NCBI GenBank assembly: GCA_009801085.1
Contig: VNWV01000005.1
Coordinates: 1,488,001-1,552,000 of the forward strand
Reading direction: 5' to 3'
Length of the DNA: 64,000 nucleotides
DNA from: Lasiodiplodia sp. COLG20
Taxonomy: Eukaryota > Ascomycota > Dothideomycetes > Botryosphaeriales > Botryosphaeriaceae
Below, one piece after another: positions 56,716 to 64,000 of this stretch. The notes beneath the pieces were generated by a model. That model searched no databases and was not told the origin of the DNA. It saw nothing but the letters and a program-made list of their open reading frames with translations. Both the position numbers and the translations under genes were made by a program. Positions within the stretch are counted from its first letter, which is position 1, and each line of letters starts with the position of its first letter.

Positions 56716-58910
56716 ATGTCGTCAGTCAGTGGCAGAAGTACCTCCGCATCGTCCGGGGTAAGTCGTGGAAATAATGGAGAAAACTTTTGTACCACGTGTT
56801 GCCAGATGTTTGAGATGTCGGACTTTAATGCACGTGTTTCTGGGATTCACCACGAGAAGTGGACATCGGTGATCGACTCCGCGGAAGCCGGATGCCTGCT
56901 TTGCATTCAAGTAATGAGCGAGCTGGTTGGAGATGAATTGGAAAGGCTACTAGACTCGATCAAGAACGAGCCAGGGACGAACGAGGCTCACCTGAGGGTT
57001 GAGATAGAGACAGAATCGCCTCTAGCTTCGGAATCGCCTCCATTTCTGTATTTCTCTGCTAGACTTATAGATGTAAATGTGCGAGTGGGCTTTTGTTATC
57101 AGCGATCTGCAGGTAAGTTCTTCTATCTAAAGGAACCGTTGGGTATCAATAGTACACATTCTGACGAAACATAGAGATACGAGGAGAATACAAGATCCCG
57201 AAAGTTTTCAGCGGTGCAGTCGGTACTCTCTCCGACGATACCGAAAGCGAAAAGACATTTGATATCATCCATACCTGGGTGTCGACGTGTACCAAGGACC
57301 ACGAAGACTGTCGTAGCCATGGCGACTCCGGCTGGATGCCCACGAGGCTGGTTGATGTGATGAACGACCCAGAATCGAACGACAACGAAGATCGGATCTC
57401 CCTGACTACCAGTGACAATATAAAGCCTCCGGCAGCATACACGACGCTCTCGCATTGTTGGGGCGGCCACGTGTCAATCATGCTCACGACCGACACGCGC
57501 GAGACATTGGAACGAGGATACCCCGTCAGCGCACTGCCAAAAACATTTTTCGACGCCGTGAAGATCACGAGGAAGCTGGGAATCCGGTACCTATGGGTCG
57601 ACTCGCTGTGCATCCAACAAGATTCCGTCGAAGACTGGAGAAAGGAGTCCCAACTCATGCACTTGGTATACAGCCATTCGTGGTGCAACATCGCCGCGTC
57701 TTCCGCCAGCAACTCCTCCGTCGGATGCTTCTTCAAGCGCGATCCGCGGCACGTGCAGCCTTTTGAAGCGGTGGTCAGGCGGCCCGGCGCGGACGGAGGC
57801 TCTGCTGCGTGCACATTCTCCAAGAAGGAACTGTACGGCAAGCACATCGAGAATGGCCCGCTTGCGGAGCGGGGCTGGGTGATGCAAGAGCGCGTTCTGG
57901 CGCCCCGACAGATCAACTTTAGCAATGTGGGCGTCTGGTGGGAATGCAGGACCATTCGAGCGGCCGAGTACTTTCCCAACGGGCCATACATCACGTCCTG
58001 GCCGCCAAACGGAAAGCTCCTGGCGCACCATTTGGAACAGCCTGTGGACAAGATCTTAAGGCAAGAAACAATCTCCATCGGAGGGTTCGAGGCTCCGTGG
58101 ACGACAGTCACCATCAAGGACGGCGTGTACACTGAATGGCATACGCTTCTCGCTCGTTATTCTGCGACCGCCCTTACAAAGGACAGGGACCGGCTCGTTG
58201 CGATCTCGGGTCTGGCCAAGAAAATCCAAGCGTCGTTAGGCGATGTCTACGTAGCAGGTCTTTGGAGGAGCCGGCTGTTTGTGGAGCTCTGCTGGTCCGT
58301 CTTCCCCCCAAGAAAGGGCATCCAACCCTTCGTCGGAGGCGGCATGGACAATGGCAAGTACAGAGCACCCAGACCACGTCCGTTGCTGGCGCCGACGTGG
58401 AGCTGGGCATCGACACTGTCCAAGTTCAGGACCGCAAGGCAAGAGTTTGCCTACACCCTGGGTAATGAGATACTGGATATACACTTGGAGTATGCAACGG
58501 CAGATCCGACAGGAGACGTGACTGATGGGTATATGAAGCTGCGTGCTTTGTTTGGCACTGCAATGCTGCATTATAAAGGTCCTGAGAATATCTTCGTTCC
58601 GATGTCAGATCCTGTCTCGTTTACGATGTCAGAGCCTTTAAATGCCTTTGTTCCGCGTGGGTTTTGTTTTATGGATGAAGATGTCAGCAAGGAGGATCTT
58701 GGGGACAGCTGCCCTTGTATAGTGCTCTACCTCGACAGATCTGGTCAGGCTGGAGGTCTGCTTCTGCGCCAAATTGGCGAGTCAGGAGCTCACTATGAGA
58801 GGATCGGTTCCTGGAACTTGCCGCTGGGCCTCAGAGAGTTGGAACAAAGGTTCGGCAAGCTTTCTGAGCAAGGCTTGGAGGACATGTACAAGGAAATCGT
58901 GATCCATTAG
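56716..58910 (+). CDS. HET-domain protein 2
   Basis: Two exons (56716-57112, 57175-58910) encode 710 aa. The N-terminus has the C-x2-C...G-C-x2-C arrangement common in this family (C25, C28 in FCTTCCQMF; C60, C63 in AGCLLCIQV). After the 62-nt intron comes IHTWVSTCTKDHEDC, the substrate-like linker SGWMPTRLVDV, and the HET domain from about residue 220: AYTTLSHCWGG, LPKTFFDAVKITRKLGIRYLWVDSLCIQQD, EDWRKESQLM, and WCNIAASSASNSSVGCFF. GWVMQERVLAPRQI and WECRTI follow, typical of the conserved C-terminal HET block, and PTWSWAS near residue 545. Family role: programmed cell death on contact between unlike mycelia, or uncharacterised. It shows less C-ending codon bias than the enzyme genes. HET gene 1 lies divergently 1.2 kb away, with a different domain sequence, so the two are not a recent tandem duplicate. 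Confidence 0.9.
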
Positions 58911-59037
58911 AGTGCCCGTTGGTATTTATGTATGCATTCAATTGCAGCAGCATTCCTAACGTGACATGCTCCCGCCCCTGTTACTACGTCCTTTTACTTA
59001 AACAGCATTCCACAGGTTTTCTCATTTGCTCAACTCT

Positions 59038-61231
59038 TCACAACTTGCTCCCCGGTGCAGGAGCACAGCATGACCCCGCAGTCTCCAACTTCCCCCCTTG
59101 CCCTACCGTTGCCGTGCCAGCGCTCTGCTGGTGCCTCTCCTGCGCACTTGTGCTCTTGTTGAAGCTCTGCTCACTAGGCGGAACATCTAGGGCCGGATTC
59201 TTGTCGAAGAAATTCACGGGCTTGAGGGCAACCTTCAAGATCTCGACGGGCATGACGGGGAAGTCCTCGATGCGGGGGACGTGGTTGATGCCAAACTGGA
59301 CGTAGACGACAATGTCGCCGTCAAGAACCGGGTCGCGGCGGTCGGCCCAGGAGCGCACACCGGTGCCGCCGCGGGACTGGTTGGTGTAGCGGCCGCCGGC
59401 GTACAGCTCGCCGTCGCGGTACTGGGTCAGGTAGATGTTGTGGTCGGAGAACTCGGCGCGGGCGTGGTTGAAGGACTGAGCGTCGGACAGCATCTTCTGG
59501 AAGGGCGGGGCCATGATCTTGTAGGCGACGGGCTTGCCGTTGATGGGGTTGCGTACGCCGGCGTTGACGATCTTGTACACGCGGTTGGCGTCCGTGTTCA
59601 GGTCGTAGCCGCCGCTGTGCGTGAGGGCCGTCTCAGACACGGTGTAGCCCGTGCCGTGCGGGTTGAAGGCACTACGCGGCATGGCGTGCGCCTCGTCGTA
59701 GACAAGCCGGTTGGCGTGGCCCTCGAGCGCCGGGTCGATGCGCAGCGAGAAGATGTGCTGGTGGTGCACCGCCAGCACGCCCGGGTGCACGACGGTGCCG
59801 AAGGGTACGTCGACGCCTTCGTCGATGGGTTGCGTCGACAGAATGCCCGTGGCGCGCACCTCATAGGCCAGCTCGCCGGCCTGGTTGAACTGGAAGGCGA
59901 GAATGTACTCGTAGTTGGAGACGGTGATGATACTCTGCAGCACCAACTCGCGGTTGCGCACCACGGCAGCCCGCCCCGTGCGGTAGTTGGTGTGCTTCCA
60001 GCCGATGCCGGCGTCCTGCTCGTGGATACAGACGACGTTGGGCATGTCAACCGTATCGCCCTTGTCGTCTGACAGCACCGAGGAGAGGTAATAGATGTGG
60101 CCTAGGCAGTCGCAGCCCAGCTGCAGGTTGTTCGCCATGATTCCTGCACCCGCATCGCCCAGGTCGAACGCCGACTTCTTGTGGAAGGGGTGGCGCGGAT
60201 CTGCGTACGGGATGTTCATGTCGGACAGGGAGACGCGGTAGAATAGCGACCGATTGTCGTAGCGAACGTCGTATAGGACCATGCCTTCGCGCTGATTGAA
60301 GCCCACCCGGAATCTCCACTTCTGCCATTCGATCACTGACGATGTGCCCTCCCGAGTGACGGTGAATGAGGCGCCTTCCGGCTGCACCACTCTCAACGGC
60401 TTCAGGTCAGTGCGGAGCTTAGGCTGGGCTTCCGGGATGTACTCGTTGGGCGGGTGGATCTTCAGAGGGCCGAGAGGCTTGATCTTCTCATCTGCACCAG
60501 TTGGAAGGATGTCAATCCGGATGACGGTCATTGTTTCGGTACTGATGACGGGAGAGATGGGCAGGGGTAGCGCGTAGTGGTTGGAATCGGCCTCGTCGGA
60601 ATTGAGCGGGTCTCGCATGTACATGAAGCACTGGTACATGCGATCATCGTCATTGACACCGTCTGATCCGTAGATCCAGGGGTCGATAACCACCACTGTG
60701 CCCTTCGGGAGCTGCAGTTTGGCTATCTCAGCCTGCACTCCCGGGTCCTCCAATGCTGTCTTTTCGATTGCCACAATCTCATCACCATCGCCGTTGGCAT
60801 GGACGTTGGGACCCAGCCGGACGTTCCTGTCAACGGTGCCAGTGCTGAGGTCCACTATGGCCTCGTGGTACTTGTTCTGATTGGGCGTCAGCATAACCAA
60901 CAAATTTAAAAGATCCTGTGATTTTGTAATAATTTTAATAGTAAAAGGGGCAACGCACCGTATTGCGAATGTAGTAGTTTACGAAGGCCTTACGACGGAT
61001 GTTGGGGCGCGGAGCTCCGCTGTGCTCGGCCTCCAAGTAAGGAACGACTTCGGCCTTCGGAGGCTCCTCTAACGTCACGGCCTTGAAGTGCAGGTTCGTG
61101 CCTTGCGGCCAGGCATTCTGCACGATGGCTGAGGCGGCCTTGATCTCATCTCCGCTGAGAGGTGCCAGCGGATGGACTGCCGTCTGGGTGGCGGGCCGCA
61201 CGGGGAAGCTCGAGACGGACTCGGTAGACAT
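59038..61231 (-). CDS. Copper amine oxidase, peroxisomal (C-terminal SKL)
   Basis: Two exons (61231-60959, 60876-59038) encode 703 aa, the usual length for the fungal family. The N-terminal N2/N3 domains (about 20-220) include NYYIRNT joined across the intron to NKYHEAIVDLSTG, which fixes the acceptor at CCAATCAG. The catalytic domain carries the base D329 (SAFDLGDAG), the Tyr that becomes topaquinone Y413 (SNYEYILAF), and copper ligands H463 and H465 (VHHQHIF) and H623 (GINHVPRIEDFPVMP). The enzyme oxidises primary amines to aldehydes with release of ammonia and hydrogen peroxide. The last three residues are SKL, the canonical PTS1 peroxisome signal, and no signal peptide is present, so peroxisomal location is inferred. 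A TATA box lies 110 nt upstream of the ATG. It converges on HET gene 2 with only 127 nt between stops. Confidence 0.95.
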
Positions 61232-62469
61232 GGTTGCGGGGTCTCCGGGTTCTTCAGCAGATAAGACAAATATTAAAGAGCGAGCGAAGGGAGAGGGCGG
61301 CGCTGGCTACACGATCGCACCAAGCAGTTACGTCCTAGCCTTATATAGTTGCCACGGCGGCTGGATGGCAGGGTTCCGAGACCGCTGACAGCGCGCTTGT
61401 GTGGGCGATAAGCAAAGTGGGGATGACATTTTGTGGTCGTCGATTGCGGAGCCGCGTAGACTTGCCGCATAAGGCAAAACCCCTCGGCGCCAGCCCGGGC
61501 GATTCTGGCGCTGATTGGGTGCTTGCCACCGACCTGAACACGCTTTGCCGTCTCAACGCCGGTGCCGTTAGGTTGCGTTGAATGCTGTGCGACAGGAAGC
61601 TGCGGGCGCAAGCCTTTGCGGGGGATGCTTTGCCAATGGATGGAGACAACCGCACGCACGGGGTCTGACTGATGAGAGTGTATTTTTACAACTATTAGTC
61701 GAGGAAAGTCCAATAAAGCCAATTGCCGCTTACCCGTTCCGAAGCGGAAATCGTACGCGCCAAAGTAGGTGCACGCAATTGATCAACGTCCACCGCACCT
61801 ATTCGGTGTTTCCCGTACACAACATGTTGACCGCATCGCAGCGCATGGCCCACTCGAGCGTAATGCTGACTGCGGGGATGCTCTTGGGCGAGGAAGGTCT
61901 GAAGAAAATCAATGTCAGCAGCGAGCAGTTCCCCTCATTGCCGAGAGCTGACCGTAGTTGCCAGAATACGAGCAGGAAGCTGCAAGGTACGGCCAAGTTG
62001 GCGGGCACTAAGGCCGGTAGCTGGATGGTGGGACGCCAACTGGCGGAGGATTTTCACTGAATCGCGAACATTTCCGCAGTTTCGAAGTAGATAATGAGGT
62101 GTAACCAAGCGGTGCCATCCTTTGGGTCTTCTCAAGAGAAGTCCCAACTACCTTGATGTCGAGTCACAAAAGTGTCTTTTCTTTTCGCTTTGCAAGGGTC
62201 GTGTGGATACTGCCGAGAAGAAAGTGAGAGTCGCTGGGTCGGCGGGCGGTGACTCGAGCACAGACCAATTCTTAATTGCTGGGCAGTTTCCTTGAGCTCG
62301 CTGAGCTTCAGTCTCAAAGCTTCTTTGCTTACCCTCGACTTCGAAACACGTCAGCGCGCGCCGGCGATACACCGTTCAACCCAGCTGCATTGTCGCTGTA
62401 GCTGCCGCCGTCGGTCTGTACCCGTGAGCGAAGAGCCTTTGTCGCGCTGCGCCCGCAGCCTCTTACACC
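61232..62469. other. Divergent intergenic region of amine oxidase and rna15
   Basis: It holds the amine oxidase promoter (TATA at 61341-61347, minus strand) and the rna15 promoter. Small open frames on both strands lack domains. Nothing else is seen. Confidence 0.5.
61341..61347 (-). promoter_or_regulatory. TATA box of the amine oxidase gene
   Basis: TATATAA on the minus strand, 110 nt before the ATG at 61231. Confidence 0.55.
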
Positions 62470-63443
62470 ATGCCTCCAGAGAAAGGCGGAAGAGTCGTCT
62501 TCATCGGCAACATCCCCTATGGTAAGTCGCATACACTTGGTCTGCCACATGTGTGCCGTGTCTGACTTTGCGCGAAGGTGTGAGCGAGGAGCTCATCACC
62601 GAAACCCTCAGTCGCGTCGGCCAGGTCCTCAACTTTCGCCTCGTCTACGACAAAGACTCCGGCCGACCCAAGGGCTTTGGCTTCGCCGAGTTTTCCGACG
62701 CCGAAGATGCCGCCTCCGCTGTGCGAAACCTCAACGACTACGAGCTCATGGGCCGCAAGCTGAGGGTTGACTACTCCAACGACAATGGCGCTGGCGATAG
62801 CGCCCCAGCCAACTACAACCCACCCCAGGCCGCGTCCAACGGCCAGGATGCCCCGGCCTCTAACACGATCCCCCCACTGCCACCGGGTGTCGATGTGCCG
62901 CCAAACCTTACTTGCCCCGACGCCATCTCCAAGACGCTTCAAACCCTCCCGCCTCCACAATTGCTGGATATACTCTCGCAGATGAAGGGACTGGTCACGA
63001 CCGACCCGGCCAAGGCGACCGAACTGCTGAGACAGGCACCGCAGCTATCTTTTGCCATTTTTCAGGCTCTGCTTCTTCTTGGGCTGATAGACCAGTCTCT
63101 CCTCACCTCGGTCGTGGACACGGCAACGATTCCGCAAGCAGAACCGCAACCACAGCCTGCTGCTACGCCCATGCCGCCCCAGGCCTTCCCAGGATACCCA
63201 CCTCAACAAGCGAGCCGTGGTGTGATGAACGTCCCCACGCCTCCCGTCGGCAATCCTTATCAACAACCCCCGATGCCGATGCAGCAGCAGCCTGCGCAAC
63301 CGCAAGTACCCCTGGATCAACAGGCATTGATTCGGCAGGTCATGGCCATGACGCCGGAGACAATCGCATCTTTGCCACCAAACGACCGCGCACAGATAGA
63401 AGCGCTGCGGGCGCGTATCATGTCGACGGGATCGCCCTTCTAG
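62470..63443 (+). CDS. RNA15: Cleavage stimulation factor 64 kDa subunit (Rna15/CstF64)
   Basis: Two exons (62470-62521, 62578-63443) encode 305 aa. An RRM fills residues 8-85, with RNP2 VFIGNIPY just before the intron and RNP1 KGFGFAEF; the splice gives NIPYGVSEELI. A Pro/Asn-rich spacer is followed by the hinge (about 142-200, CPDAISKTLQTLPPPQ, QLLDILSQMKGLV, APQLSFAIFQALLLLGLI), which binds the Rna14/CstF77 partner. A Pro/Gln/Met-rich stretch leads to the C-terminal three-helix domain (QQALIRQVMAMTPETIASL, then LPPNDRAQIEALRARIM). The nuclear protein binds U/GU-rich sequence downstream of poly(A) sites and helps set 3'-end cleavage. At 305 aa it is of the compact fungal type, without the vertebrate MEARA repeats. 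The ATG at 62470 lies in ACACCATGCC. Confidence 0.93.
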
Positions 63444-64000
63444 AAAAGGGCCGAACGGAGCGAGGCAAACGGTGGCCTAGACGGGCGTTTGGCGCATGTT
63501 TTTTGCATGATCTGGGCAATGGCGGGAGCTTTTCGATATGCGGAATGACGAGGCATACCATTCTGAATTTGTAAATTACTACATATGCAGACGACCGGTC
63601 AGTTGGCTGCGCGCAAGGGAGAAGCGGGGGTCTCGTGTGGCTCCAATAGCTTGAGCTGGCGCGGGAACGACACCAGGGTCCGGCGATACTTGGCAGAGCA
63701 GCAAGACAGATAAATCGAATGCTATTATTTGGCACGTCTCAGCAGTAGGGCTGATATCACGTTTTCACGTGTGGATTTGATTGTCGGGATGGTGCGGCTC
63801 TCCGGATTTTAATTCGGTGGCTGGGCCGCATCGTGATCACCGACCCGCTCTGAGCTGGCGATCCGAGCTCTGTGCGTCCCCAGCCCGCGTCCAACCACAA
63901 CACGCCGCGCCCTGCAGCTCTCATTCGCCCTCGGCTGAACGATCGCAACTCTCGCAAAAGCGCACACCGAACACCTTGCACCGGCCAGCGCGCGAGCTGA
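63444..64000. other. 3' flank of rna15, right edge of the window
   Basis: The first 300 nt are probably 3' leader. The GC-rich end (63760-64000) may be the promoter of a gene beyond the edge. No coding feature is supported. Confidence 0.45.

Noticed and set aside
57146..58132. 328-codon minus-strand frame opposite HET gene 2
   Set aside because: No domain; HET motifs on the other strand explain the open frame.
59281..60072. 263-codon plus-strand frame opposite the amine oxidase
   Set aside because: Val/Gly/Ala-rich shadow of the catalytic domain coding sequence.
60877..60903. Upstream acceptor (CACAG, about 60920) for the amine oxidase intron
   Set aside because: It would insert 13 extra hydrophobic residues into a conserved segment; the CCAATCAG acceptor restores RNTNKYHEA, which fits the family, and follows a GCTGAC branch site.

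Overview
The window is nuclear DNA from a filamentous ascomycete of the Pezizomycotina, possibly a Sordariomycete. The evidence is short introns (about 45-82 nt, GT..AG, with CTAAC/CTGAC-like branch sites), Zn2Cys6 and Fungal_trans regulators, two HET-domain genes, a two-domain cellobiose dehydrogenase and RIP-like AT-rich pockets. I support 14 complete protein genes with exon structures, one gene cut by the left edge and one doubtful small ORF. I found no convincing tRNA, rRNA, CRISPR array or intact transposon. All exon joins were read by eye from splice consensus, frame and family motifs.

Layout, left to right. 0-8 kb: the 3' part of an ankyrin-repeat gene, then two secreted enzymes on the + strand, an M28 (aminopeptidase Y-like) metallopeptidase and an intronless cellobiose dehydrogenase with a long Ser/Gly/Thr-rich tail. 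8-18 kb: a C2H2-like regulatory protein, a 2.7 kb stretch holding a diverged direct duplication, and a convergent pair made of an MFS drug/H+ antiporter-like transporter and a Zn2Cys6 regulator. 20-27 kb: a tandem CCCH zinc-finger protein, a secreted Thr/Ser-rich protein and a Pro/Gly-rich protein of unknown function. 27-36 kb: the polyadenylation factor Cft2/CPSF100 and, divergent from it across 3 kb, a Zn2Cys6 regulator with an AT-hook. 35.5-48.3 kb: 12.9 kb with no protein gene I can recognise. 48-53 kb: a full-size ABCG transporter. 53-59 kb: two divergent HET-domain genes separated and flanked by AT-rich DNA. 59-63.5 kb: a copper amine oxidase ending in the peroxisomal signal SKL, and the 64-kDa cleavage stimulation factor (Rna15/CstF64).

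How the genes relate. There is no single biosynthetic cluster. The peptidase and cellobiose dehydrogenase would both act outside the cell on plant or substrate polymers. The MFS/Zn2Cys6 pair is a plausible transporter-regulator pair. Cft2 and Rna15 belong to the same mRNA 3'-end processing machinery but lie 32 kb apart. The best candidates for something new are the divergent HET pair in its AT-rich island, the tail of the cellobiose dehydrogenase, and the 12.9 kb gene-free interval upstream of the ABC transporter.
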